Shown here: positions 55,072-64,000 of the stretch, in pieces
Numbering within the stretch: position 1 is the first letter of the stretch
Layout of the letters: the number at the start of each line of letters is the position of its first letter
Assembly: GCF_963678635.1 (NCBI RefSeq)
Contig: NC_087063.1
Location: 61,667,850-61,731,849, forward strand
Reading direction: 5' to 3'
Source of the DNA: Symsagittifera roscoffensis
Taxonomy: Eukaryota; Xenacoelomorpha; Acoela; Convolutidae
DNA: 64,000 nucleotides
Position numbers and translations under genes: made by a program
The notes under the pieces: model-generated
What the model was told of the DNA's origin: nothing
Databases searched by the model: none
The model's input: only the letters and a program-made list of their open reading frames with translations

Positions 55072-55286
55072 GGTTCTCAAACAAAGCAGTTTCACAGTGA
55101 AAAACAATTCTAAGTACAAATTCGATAGCGACGGATTCAACTCCAACGGCTTCTACAGAATAGTCAACCTCATCAAGAACCCGAACATTCCCTCGACTAA
55201 AGACGAGTACCGCATCTGGCGTCAAATCGGCACCTACCAACCAGATCAGGGAGGTCTGAAATTGGACACAATTCTCTGGCCAGGAG
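55072..55286 (+). CDS. NMDA receptor GluN1-like subunit, exon 6 (end of amino-terminal domain)
   Basis: Acceptor ATTGCAG|G enters in phase 2; donor G|GTTAGT leaves in phase 1. It encodes VLKQSSF, then KYKFDSDGFNSNGFYRIVNL, EYRIWRQIGTY and GLKLDTILWPGG. GluN1 carries at this point 'F-x-x-D-G-x ... Y-x-I-x-N-L', 'x-Q-V-G-x-Y' and 'I-I-W-P-G-G', the last marking the linker into the ligand-binding domain. The WPGG ending is the strongest reason to call this GluN1 rather than GluN2 or GluN3. Together the six exons give 447 codons, somewhat longer than the vertebrate domain because of the N-terminal extension and loops. The ligand-binding and channel exons are not in the window. Confidence 0.9.
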
Positions 55287-56439
55287 GTTAGTCATCACGA
55301 CTATTAAATCCCATAAGGTTCAAGTGTTGATCCTGTTGCTAATAACTAGAAGCACTTTCTCGCATACAACTTTTTGTGCTAAAAAAATCCTTCCTCTCCC
55401 AACAACGAGATTAACTTAATTTTATAATTTTGAAGAAAGTGGCCGAATATTTGAGGCTCGGTGTGGTTTTTTTTGACTTTTCAAAACACCGTTTCGCCAG
55501 AATTTTTAAAATATCATGTAAGAAATATTGATGCTCTGAGCACAAATTTAACGAGGCGAAACGGAACTTACGGTGAGAATCAAAATGTCATCCGGAAATC
55601 TAGAAAAGAAAACAGAGTCTGATGCGGATAAGTAGTAGCAGCGAGAAAGAAAAACAGCTTGAAAGTTCAAAAACATCTTTTCAATCAAACTTTTAAGCAC
55701 CTATCAATTTAGGATTGACAAACAAAAACCTAAAGTACTTACAGGGCAAAATATTATGAAAAAGCACGCAGACCAAACTTAATCAACTTAAATTCACTTT
55801 AAGATAACTAACAATTTAGAGACTCAAGTCTTGCCTTAAAATGCAATGGATCAGCAGCAATGGTAAATAACTTTTTTCCTGCAGAGATAATTTCAGCAAA
55901 ACCACTTCGTTGCAACAATTAAAATCAATAAAACCGTTCCTCTGCAACAAAAAAAGAAAACAGATTTTTTAGCCAAATAAAAACAGCAAAAAATCATACG
56001 TAGAACTCAATTTTTACAAAAACTGGCACAAGCAAAAACTTGAAAACAAAACACTAGAAATCGCTCGAATTTTTATAGAAATTTTCGTTTTTTCCACCAA
56101 AATCTTCAGATTCTTTAAAGGGCAGTCGAAACATTCAGATTTTTTTCCAGTTTTTGTTTACAAATTTTTTTGAAATCACGTAGCAAAAACAACGTGGGTA
56201 TAAAAATAGACAATAGTCTGTTAAAAGTTAATTACCCAATTGTAAAAACATTTGCGATCAATAAGAAACTTTTTTTTTCTTCAATTTTTAATGTTTTTCA
56301 TAAACCAATGGATGTTCAAAACCACAGTTTTGACAGTTTGGGATATCTGTTTGTTGGCAACTAGTGATTGCTTTTTAAATTGTTTCTAGCACTTACGAAT
56401 CAACCAACACCCACAAAACCAGTTGATTCCAAATTGAAG

Positions 56440-56720
56440 TTTCAAAGTTTGCGCCGATACGAGCAGTATTGTTGCTCCGGCTATACTAGCTCAAAATTAG
56501 ACGGAAAACCAAAAATTTCAAAAATGTTTTTCTCGATACTGGGTGAATGTTTTAGGAAATTATTAAAGGACCTTCTAATATCAACTGTAAAGGTTCTAGT
56601 ATGATATATCACTCATCCGATTCCGTTGATTTTTCGTGTCACCTGATTTTGCGTGGAAAACAAAAAAACTAAACAACACCCAAATACAAAGTTCCTCTCC
56701 ATTTTTTATGGTCGGAACAA
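56440..56720 (+). mobile_element. Composite of repeat fragments: end of family A followed by right half of family B
   Basis: GATACGAGCAGTATTGTTG (56456-56474) matches the 3' tip of family A. Sequence from about 56480 to CTGATTTTGCGTGGAAAAC ... TTATGGTCGGAACAA (ending 56720) matches the right half of family B. A GGGCAGTCGAAACATTCAGA remnant of A lies at 56119-56138. Confidence 0.55.
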
Positions 56721-56856
56721 AAGCGCGCGAAATTTTTATTTTTGTTTTTATCAATAGGTAACAAAAACGGCAAAACATCCGTTTCGGACATCATCCCATG
56801 CTGATTTGAAGCACGCTAATTGCTCTCGTTATTTTTTTTGTTGCAACGCAAATGTA

Positions 56857-56922
56857 GAGTATAGATGCATATAAAACAGAGTATAGTTGCATATAAAACA
56901 GAGTATAAATGCATATAAAAAC
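56857..56922 (+). repeat. Three tandem copies of a 22 bp unit
   Basis: GAGTATAGATGCATATAAAA plus CA recurs at 56857, 56879 and 56901 with one or two changes. Each copy holds TATAAAA. The array stops directly before the tRNA-like sequence. Confidence 0.85.
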
Positions 56923-56923
56923 A

Positions 56924-57008
56924 AGCACAGTTGGCTGAGTGGCCTAAGCTAAGTTACAGACTATACAAACTTGCCAGTTGACGTAGGTGCGAAACCCCCA
57001 CCTGCCCA
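56924..57008 (+). tRNA. tRNA-like sequence (SINE head or tRNA pseudogene, class II Ser/Leu type)
   Basis: TGGCTGAGTGGCCTAAG fits the D-arm and internal promoter box A of class II tRNAs. AGGTGCGAAACCC resembles box B. AAGTT/AACTT could pair as an anticodon stem, but its loop is too long. The acceptor ends do not pair well and the T-loop lacks TTCG, so a functional tRNA is unlikely. A pol III-derived SINE head is the better reading. Confidence 0.45.
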
Positions 57009-57523
57009 TGTTTTAATAAACTAACAACGGGGGTTATATCATATTTAACTGTTTTGGTTCAGCTTTGATTAAGGCTGACGCCAAAAAGAGCACTTTGTCT
57101 CAAGGACATTACCGACCGGTTCTTGTGGCTAGCTTGCGCCAATTTGTTATGGAAGCTGGGCTCTTTTCCTGTTTCCCCCCATCCAAAATACCGAGTTATG
57201 TTTGTTTTACGTGTTTTTACGGCTAAATGAGTGATGTTACGCTGTAAAGTATGAAGAACAAATCTGTTCACAGTTGTCGATTTGTTCACCATGCCAAATT
57301 TCATTGCATTATGCCAATGTTAAATAAGCTTTTCAAATTTGAATTTGAAAGGGGGGACTGGAAAAGAGCCGGAAGCTGTATTGGTGAAGTTATGAACTTG
57401 TTTAACTGCAAAATTTGGATGAAATTAGCTAGTATTATCGATGAATTTTGTATTGCCGAGAATACGAATTAATTTTGAAATTTTGTTTTAAAATCATACT
57501 ACAGAGATTGAGCGCGCACGTTT

Positions 57524-57541
57524 TGGCGCCCCACAAGGGAC
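57524..57541 (+). promoter_or_regulatory. Candidate tRNA-Lys-type primer-binding site
   Basis: TGGCGCCCCACAAGGGAC closely resembles the lysine-tRNA primer sites of retroviruses (TGGCGCCC...GGGAC). It lies 1.9 kb before BEL-type gag on the same strand. Confidence 0.5.
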
Positions 57542-58417
57542 AGTTAATGCTCTGATTGTTTAATAATTAAACGACCAATTTCTTTTCAAGACAAGGGACC
57601 CTTTGCCCAAGGGGCCCCTTTGCTTTTATTCGAGTGTTTCCCGGACACGACAGTTTCCCCGACACGAGTGCAAATAGAGCAGAGTTGTTAGCGAAAGCGC
57701 TGAACAAGGCAGGAGAAGGACTGATCGAACAGTGAAAGATTGAAGCATCAGATGAGATTGCAAACAACATGGCCAAGCAACGCAATGTGTCTTAACTGCC
57801 GAAAGGACAGAACATTCAGATGAACCTCCCAAAACTGGATTATTTGACCTGGACTGGGGAGTGTGATTAACCGTGTTTGGACTAGTACTGGAGTGATATA
57901 GATACCAAGTCAACTACAGACGTTTTGTACGACTTAGAGACGTAATTGCTGAACAATTTCTCTGAGACTTACTAAAGCTTTGACAACCCGAAACCGGTGA
58001 CCACCCATCCTCCAAAACTGTAAGACTCGACAACTTCTTAAAACTCCACTTGTGCTATAAATTGATTTACGCTGTCATATATGTTCAAAATTTTTCCGCA
58101 AGCTGGCACCCGGTAATTTTTTGGTCAATACTCCAAATTTTTGGACAGTTCCGTTGAACTGAAATATCTTACAATCGGTACTTAGACAATTTACTTGACA
58201 CTTTTTCTCGATACCAAAAAATTTTGGATATATCTGAACGGAATAGTAATTTGTGAAATCGGAACTGGACTAGTTTTTTGGATTGGTTTATGACTCGAAC
58301 CCGCTGATCAAAATTTTCCGAAAAATTTTGTGGAAACAGAAAAAAAAATTACCAAAAAGTTCTCAAAACGTCCCAAGAATTCTGCAAAACTGTGCTGTAA
58401 GATGAAACCAACCTTAT

Positions 58418-58740
58418 GTTAAGTGGTCTCGTAGCGGAATATCAGGCAAATTAAGTTGAGTTTTTTCATCCTCAGGTTTCTTCCTTGTGTGTTGTTGGAA
58501 TTTAACCAATTTACTTGATCCCCCACCCACCTTTGGTGAAACTGAAAGCCAGTTCGCTTCAAGTAAATCAAAGCTGTTTCTGCCCGACCGATTATTGACT
58601 TCATTGCGTGACAGTAATGTTAAGTGGTCAGGTAAGGTGATACTAAGTGAGTAAAGTTGAATTCTTTCAGCCTCAGGTTTACTCCGTGTGTGTTGTTGGA
58701 GTTCAACCGACCAACTTAATTTTCCAACCCCATTGGTACT
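58418..58740 (+). repeat. Diverged direct repeat in the BEL leader (about 120 bp, 200 bp apart)
   Basis: TGTTAAGTGGTC ... CATCCTCAGGTTT ... GTGTGTTGTTGGA[AG]TT[TC]AACC occurs at 58418-58510 and again at 58619-58712. The two copies share about three quarters of their bases. Confidence 0.65.
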
Positions 58741-58791
58741 TAAGCGTAACGCAGCCGTCGCATAGGTCCCTTAAGTGTATGGTAATCATTC

Positions 58792-59154
58792 TAGGAGCGC
58801 GTCCCAGAGCCAGTTTTGAGTTTGAATTTTAACGCTAGGGACTCTCAGAAAGCAATACAGTACTACCTGCATCACTACTTGTCGCACCGTAACGACCTTG
58901 TAATTTGGCACGACGCCATTGATAACTCGATAAGTAGGCACCGCAGCAACAACAACCGCAAGCTGAGTAGTGAGCAACTTGTCAATTTGTTATTAGGGTA
59001 TAGGACAAATATTTGTGCGAAGGTATTCTGTAAACGGAACGGAACCGAGGATATAAAGGAAAGTTTAGTTTCAACAGGTATTTTCGTTCTGAACGTCGTC
59101 AAAGACTTTATCTCTAAGCGTAAGGCTAAGGACCAGGTACTAATTGAGAAGTAA
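58792..59154 (+). CDS. Unidentified conserved-looking ORF between PBS and gag of the BEL/Pao element
   Basis: Open from a stop at 58792 to TAA/TAG at 59152, about 113 usable codons and no obvious ATG at the front. It encodes SQKAIQYYLHHYLSHRNDLV, then IWHDAIDNSISRHRSNNNRK, LSSEQLVNLLLGYRTNICAK, VFCKRNGTEDIKESLVSTGI and FVLNVVKDFISKRKAKD. It reads like a folded alternating strand/helix domain with conserved-type His, Cys and Gly residues. It may be the C-terminal part of an accessory enzyme or a captured host gene. I do not recognise the family and do not assign a function. Confidence 0.55.
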
Positions 59155-59451
59155 AGAGCTTCAACAGCCACTTTCCCTTGAATTTAAGACTCTCCTCCTT
59201 CTAAGGCGTTATAGCGCTAATCTTAACATTCTTAAGACGCGTAAGAAGCGGAACCGCTTACCACTGAAAGCTCGAATAGCTATAAAAAAATAGGTTTCAG
59301 GCAGAAGCTTTGAGACGTCAAGTTCCCCCATCTTGTAAACTAATGTTGATATATTAATGCAAATTTAATTACGTATCAAAACAGTATCTCATTTTATTAA
59401 TTGTTTTTTCTTTGGTGAGCATCCGTGAAACATTGTCAATTTGTGAAAAAC

Positions 59452-60960
59452 ATGGACGAAAAACTCCAAAGTAAGATACGCAAATTATTTGAAACCCGTC
59501 TAAATCTAGAAACTGAGCTGCTGAAAGGTCACTCATTATTACTTGAGTACATTGAGAATAATAGTCACACCACAAAAATTGATAATGCTGTTTACAAATG
59601 TGCATTCATATTTCTAGTGCACACCTGTTACCACCACCGTCTGCTGTTCCTTTACAGATCATGAGTTCAGACATAACTAATGCCATCGGTCAACCGGAAT
59701 CATTACCTGTCCTAATGTTACCGGCACAACCCGGTTCTGGTTTTGTTTCTTTGTCATCTGCATTTTCTGGTGGTGGCTTCTCATCTTTTGGAGTAAAACC
59801 AACGCGGTTTTCTTTTCGGCACCTAATTGCCATGCAGCGCCAGTTCAGACGCAATATAATCTTCCCTTTGTACCGCATACTGTAACACCTAAAATCAACG
59901 ATTACTACACACGTGATGCAAACTTATGGCGATTGGCAGCTACAACTCCAATCGTCACGCCTGCTCCGTGTTGTAATGCTGGAAACATTTTTTCTAATGT
60001 GACAACTGTTGTCCCACCGTGTAACACCGCCGCCCCGTTTACTAGTGGGAGGACTGTGTATTTTAATTCTCCGCCAGTTCATCCCCAACATGTTCCGTAT
60101 TTTGTCAACTATACTAATACTGGTTATCAGCCAGTCAACGAAGACTACGCTCCGTCTTACGCTTATCCGAACCAAGGTTGTTCATCGGATCGAACTCTCT
60201 CCGCTCCAGAATTGGCGGAATTATTGATGCATAGGCGCAAAGATCATCTTCCTGAATGAAAGTTAGCCCAGTTTGACGGCAACCCGTTAAACTGGCACGA
60301 ATGGTTTGGTCAGTTTAAGTCCACCGTTGATTTCGCTGTTCTCACCGTTGATACGAAACTGACATACTTAAAAACACTCGTCACAGGCAAAGCAAAAACT
60401 GCAATTGCGGAGTTTAGTTATAGTGGCGTTATGTACAAGGATGCACTGGCCACCTTGCAACGGAAGTTTGGGCAACCACATGCTATTGTTGGTGCGCATC
60501 TTGATAAGCTGAATACTTTTCCTCCACTTAAGATGCACAATTCCGAAACTGTCATTAGCTTCTCCTCTGCCATATCTGGCCTCGTATCAGTTTTCAAATC
60601 ATTGTCATTCAACGATGATCTAAAGGGTGTTAACCTGTTGAACCAAGCTGTTAGTAAATTTCCGCCTAACCTCAAGGAAGCTTGGTCAATGCATATTGTT
60701 AGGCATAATTGGCAGCGGCCAACACTCTTAGACTTGAATAACTGGTTGAAAGAAAAGGTCGAGGGACATGAAAGATAACTTGTACTCAACTCTAAGGCCA
60801 AAAAAAACGAGGAATCAGTTAAACCAAAAACAACCAAATTTTTTGCAGCCAATAGCCAGGTAACTAGTCAGGCTCAGGATAAGTCTAAGTTTCCGCCGTG
60901 CGTTTTGTTTAAGGGTAGTCATGCATTGTGGAACTGTGCTGTTTTTTAGGAAAAGAAAGC
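59452..60960 (+). pseudogene. BEL/Pao Gag, broken
   Basis: It starts with a coiled stretch (MDEKLQSKIRKLFETRLNLE) in one frame and continues from ATG 59661 (Pro/Gly/Ser-rich) in a second and from about 59820 in a third. The third frame holds the hallmark FDGNPLNWHEWFGQFKSTVD, GKAKTAIAEFSYSG, YKDALATLQRKFGQPHAIVG and LLNQAVSKFPPNLKEAW of BEL-type Gag. TGA at 60257, TAA at 60776 and TAG at 60948 interrupt it. Downstream, PPCVLFKGSHALWNCAVF and LCFACLNRNHSFR form the zinc-knuckle region typical of BEL Gag. Confidence 0.85.
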
Positions 60961-61087
60961 TACTCAGCGAGCAAAATACGTAGCTGAACAAAAACTTTGC
61001 TTCGCTTGCCTCAATCGCAATCATAGTTTCCGGCAAAATTTTTTAGAGCTAAAATGTGCCCGAAGCCAGAATGCGATAGCACGCATA

Positions 61088-61438
61088 ATGTCTTGCTCCA
61101 TGGAGCCGAAAATTTTTTTCCTCGGAAGGAAAATTCCAATGTGTCAAATAAGGCTGGAACAAACAAATCCAAGGAGAATACAAACCCATGCCGCTGTTAG
61201 TGATGTACATGACATTGAATCATCTAAAGAATTGTTGCCAATTGCAACACTTGTTGTATCCTCGGATGTAATTAGTCTCCTGATTTGTGATAGTGCATCG
61301 ACTCACTCTTGGGTGTCTTCGTCACTCCTTAACCGTCTCGGCTTAGTAGGGGAGCCCGTTAACTTGTCAATTAGTGGTTTCAATTCAACCACCGTCGTTG
61401 AGACTCAGAGGACAAGCTTACAGTTTTCCCCGAGCTGA
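61088..61438 (+). pseudogene. BEL/Pao aspartic protease, degraded
   Basis: PIATLVVSSDVISLLICDSA followed by STHSWVSSSLLNRLGLVGEP and LSISGFNSTTVVET match the BEL protease layout: a strand, the D-S-[GA]-S active site, then a helix 'I-x-x-x-L-x-x-x-L-x-L', then 'x-x-G-x-x-x'. The catalytic triplet reads DSA rather than DSG or DTG. The frame ends as it runs into the duplicated linker. Confidence 0.75.
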
Positions 61439-61939
61439 ATAATAGTGATTCCGTATTCCCTCTGTATGCATATGTTCAAGACATTATTCGGATTGGTTCC
61501 GAATTAAACAATATTGCTGATTTGCAGAATAAAAATCCACAATTAGCACCTATTAAGACTACTACCATGCCGTTAGACCCATTGGGTTCATCTTGGGAGA
61601 GGATAAAAACTCACCGTGTTCCGTTCGCCTATCGATAGTTTGGGTCATAAGTGGTCCGTTGCCGAATAATAGTGATTTCGTATTTTCTCTATGTGCATAT
61701 GTTAAAGACAATATTCGGATTGGTTCCGAGTTAGTCAATATTGCTGATTCGCAGAAAAATATCCACAATGAGCACCCCCTATTAAGCCCATTCAATACAC
61801 TTATGAGGATGCTGAAGTTATTATAGGACAAGACTACTACCACGCCGTTAGACCCATTGAGTTTATATTGGGAGATGAAAAAAAAAAACTCACCGTGTTC
61901 CGTTCCCCGATAGGTTGGGTCATAAAGGGTCCGTTGCCG
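61437..61939 (+). repeat. Tandem duplication of the protease-RT linker of the BEL/Pao element
   Basis: 61437-61663 and 61664-61939 both begin GAATAATAGTGATT[CT]CGTATT and both end GGTCCGTTGCCG. The first copy lacks about 50 bp found in the second and is diverged by about 10-15 percent, so the duplication is old. Both carry the ...CCGTTAGACCCATTG... and ACTCACCGTGTTCCGTTC phrases. Confidence 0.8.
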
Positions 61940-63129
61940 CTGTCCGTTGTTTCTACTTCTTCGTGTTTCAAGTGTGTTGTTGAAGATTCTTCTCTGACCG
62001 ACCAGATAAAATTCTGGTACAAGTTGGAATCTTATGTATCTTTAAAACAAGTCGATGCCCGTTCCGCCGCGGATAAACATGCTTTATTCATCCTAAAATC
62101 TGAAACCGTTTACAATGGCTTAAGATACATTGTGCCTATGCTTTGGATTGATAGTAATGTCAGTCTACCAAACAACTATTACTCGTCACTCGCCCAGTTT
62201 AAAACAATGGATAGAAGGTTAAGTAAAGACCCTGAACTGCGCGAAAGATACGCAGACACAATTAGAGAGGACATTAGGAAAGGCTATGTCGTTTTCGTCG
62301 AACCGCATGATCCACGTAAGCGTTCCGATCGCGAGTGGTATCTTCGCACCATCCCGTCGTAAAACCAAATAAGTCGGGTAAGGGGTGTCGAGTCCTTGAA
62401 GGGGCTTCTAAGTTCCACGGCACATCCTTAAATAAGTCCTGATTGGTGGGTCCGGACCTACTCCAAAATTTAATTTTTGTACTTTTGCGATTCCGTCAAC
62501 ACAAATACGCCGTCTCCGCGGATATAGAGGGTATGTTCCTCCAGGTAGGAGTCCTCGCCCGCAATCAAATTTCGCTCCATTTTTTTTGGCGGGAGGATAC
62601 CACTTCCGATGTGGTAGTTCATCAGTACACTCGCCATATATTCGGCGCACGGGATTCGCCTACATGCGCCAATTTAGCGTTGCGGAAAACAGCAACTGAT
62701 AATGTTTCTGGGCAATTGACTATAATGTCCACATACCCTGAGGCCGCCTCAGTCGTAAGTGAAAAATTTTACATGGACGATTACTTGGATTCGTTCGAGA
62801 GCGTTACCCATGCAATTAAAATTAGCCGCGATTTGTTTTCGTTACTAAAGTTGGGAGGATTTAATTTGAGTAATTTTGTCAGTAATGCTGATGAAAGCAC
62901 TTCAGCAATGAACCCCGAGGGTTGCAAAACCTCGTCTTCACCCATCAAGGAATATTGTGACAGTGCCGAACAATCATCACACGTCTTAGGTCTCAAGTGG
63001 GATCATGTGAAAGACACATTGGTTGTTAGCAGAGGCGTGGATCGTCGTCTCGATAAGGCATTAACTCAACGAACCGTCTTGAGTTTTGTCTCTTCTGCGT
63101 TTGAACCTGTTGGGTTAGTAGCTTCATAA
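61850..63129 (+). pseudogene. BEL/Pao reverse transcriptase, broken
   Basis: 61868-62362 holds FRSPIGWVIKGPLP, FWYKLESY and YADTIREDIRKGYVVFVE; the fingers end at a frame change near 62345. A TGA at about 62438 follows, then GPDLLQNLIFVLLRFRQHKY, SADIEGMFLQVGV (first catalytic Asp), FGARDSPTCANLALRK, YMDDYLDSFE (catalytic pair) and HVLGLKWDHVKDTL. All are standard BEL/Pao RT motifs in the right order. Residues of the catalytic centre are retained even though the frame is broken twice. Confidence 0.88.
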
Positions 63130-63993
63130 ACCGTTAGGGCCCGTCTTTTCCTTAAAGATGTTTGGAAAATCAGTGGTCAAATTTGAGAAGATGAATTACC
63201 GGAAGAGATAAGAGATAAATTTCTCGAGTGGCACTCCGGTTTCCCTCTCTTAGGGCAATTGACTATTCCCTTTGTTGCTTCACAGAGCCTGTGGATCATT
63301 GCTGAGCTCCACATGTTCAGTGATAGCTCGCAGGACGTTTTCTGCGCGGTTGGGTTATTGCGTGCGCGACTCTCGAGTTCGCACAAAACTCAAATATCTT
63401 TTCTCTTTGGCAAAGCTCGCGTTGCGCCCATGAAAGCGCTATCTATACCAAAGCTATAGCTTCAATCTGCTCTGCTCACCACACGACTGAAAGATGATAT
63501 AATGACAACCCTTACTGTCAGCACTAACCATGTCTACATGTGGAGAGATAGTACAACATTTTTGCAGTGGCTAAACTGAAAAATTACCTGTATTCATCGC
63601 TAACCGTGTCGGCGAAATCTTCGAATCGACCACTATTGATGAGTGGCACCATGTTCTGGGCGGCGATAATCCAGCTGATATCGGTACGCGGGGGATTTCT
63701 TCGGAAGCCCTCAAGGATAGCAGCTCGGTTATTGGTCCCAGCATTCTCAGGACTACTGATTGGCCGTTTATACCCGAAGAACGTGTAATCAATAAGATTC
63801 GTTTGAAGGGTCCTTCTTGTGATGTTGATAATTGCTTGGAGACATCATCTTCCTTCGTCACCGATATCACATCCATCAAACATCCCAAAAACGGGTTCAA
63901 TTGGGAAAGGTTCAGTTCCTTTACGATATACAATCGAGTAGTCGCTTTTATGTTGAGGATGCTGCCTTCACATAAAGCATTTTCGCGGTAAGG
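63130..63993 (+). pseudogene. BEL/Pao RNase H and following linker, degraded
   Basis: ELHMFSDSSQDVFCAVGLLR (63307 onward) and GKARVAPMKALSIPKL are the start of the RNase H domain in BEL elements. MWRDSTTFLQWLN near 63540 is its later 'W-x-D-S-x-x-x-L-x-W' motif. Several stops and frame changes follow before the window ends. Integrase is not reached. Confidence 0.8.
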
Positions 63994-64000
63994 ACTTACG

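Larger units (their letters stand above)
55287..64000 (+). other. Intron 6 of the receptor gene (first 8.7 kb), hosting a BEL/Pao element
   Basis: Begins with donor GTTAGT; the acceptor lies beyond the window. It contains a family B fragment, a tRNA-like sequence and, from about 57500, a decayed BEL/Pao element. Nothing is recognised in 55290-56100 beyond AT-rich sequence. Confidence 0.55.
57524..64000 (+). mobile_element. Decayed BEL/Pao LTR retrotransposon, internal region, truncated by the window end
   Basis: A PBS-like site at 57524 is followed by a 1.9 kb leader with one unidentified ORF, then Gag, protease, RT and RNase H in BEL/Pao order on the plus strand. Nearly every domain is interrupted by stops or frame changes. 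Integrase, the second LTR and possible env lie past 64000, so the 5' LTR cannot be delimited here; TACTACA near 57503 is one possible LTR end. It is clearly older than the Ty3-like element in intron 4. Confidence 0.85.

Overview
The window looks like intron-rich, AT-rich animal DNA. Its only recognisable host gene is a plus-strand, six-exon run encoding the extracellular amino-terminal domain of an NMDA-type glutamate receptor subunit, closest in my recollection to GluN1 (GRIN1). The exons are at 2804-3046, 7601-7852, 28530-28684, 29173-29345, 54541-54844 and 55072-55286. All splice junctions are GT-AG and the phases chain correctly (0,0,2,1,2). The last exon ends in the WPGG motif that joins this domain to the ligand-binding domain, so the rest of the gene lies beyond 64000. 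The organism is a metazoan. A tunicate with a bulky genome (a large larvacean) would fit the fast-evolving receptor and the env-bearing Ty3-like element, but nothing here proves it.

Almost everything else is mobile DNA inside the introns. Intron 4 (29346-54540) holds a 16,507 bp env-bearing Ty3/gypsy-type LTR retrotransposon on the minus strand (31942-48448). It has 411 bp LTRs differing at only 3 positions, TG...CA termini, a 4 bp target duplication GTTT and a candidate primer-binding site. Along its coding strand come a leader ORF, a very basic ORF with one in-frame TAG, an acidic ORF in the Gag position, aspartic protease, RT, RNase H, a DDE integrase with GPY module, a small membrane ORF, a proline-rich ORF, a class III-type envelope glycoprotein broken by frameshifts, and an intact 602-codon ORF of unknown function. 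Pol carries several frameshifts and a 569 bp duplication.

The start of intron 6 (55287-64000) holds a decayed plus-strand BEL/Pao element running off the window. It has a PBS-like site at 57524, a leader ORF of unknown function, Gag with the BEL-type domain, zinc knuckle, protease, RT and RNase H, all broken by stops and shifts.

The remaining introns are seeded with short non-autonomous repeats. These include two families sharing GTTCCGAC/GTCGGAAC ends and terminal hairpins (A, about 540 bp; B, about 450-840 bp), a hAT-like MITE family (C), a 152 bp MITE with an 8 bp target duplication (D), a fold-back element, several tandem arrays, a palindromic TTATAATCGATTATAA-type block and one tRNA-like SINE head. 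No rRNA gene, confident tRNA gene or CRISPR array was seen.
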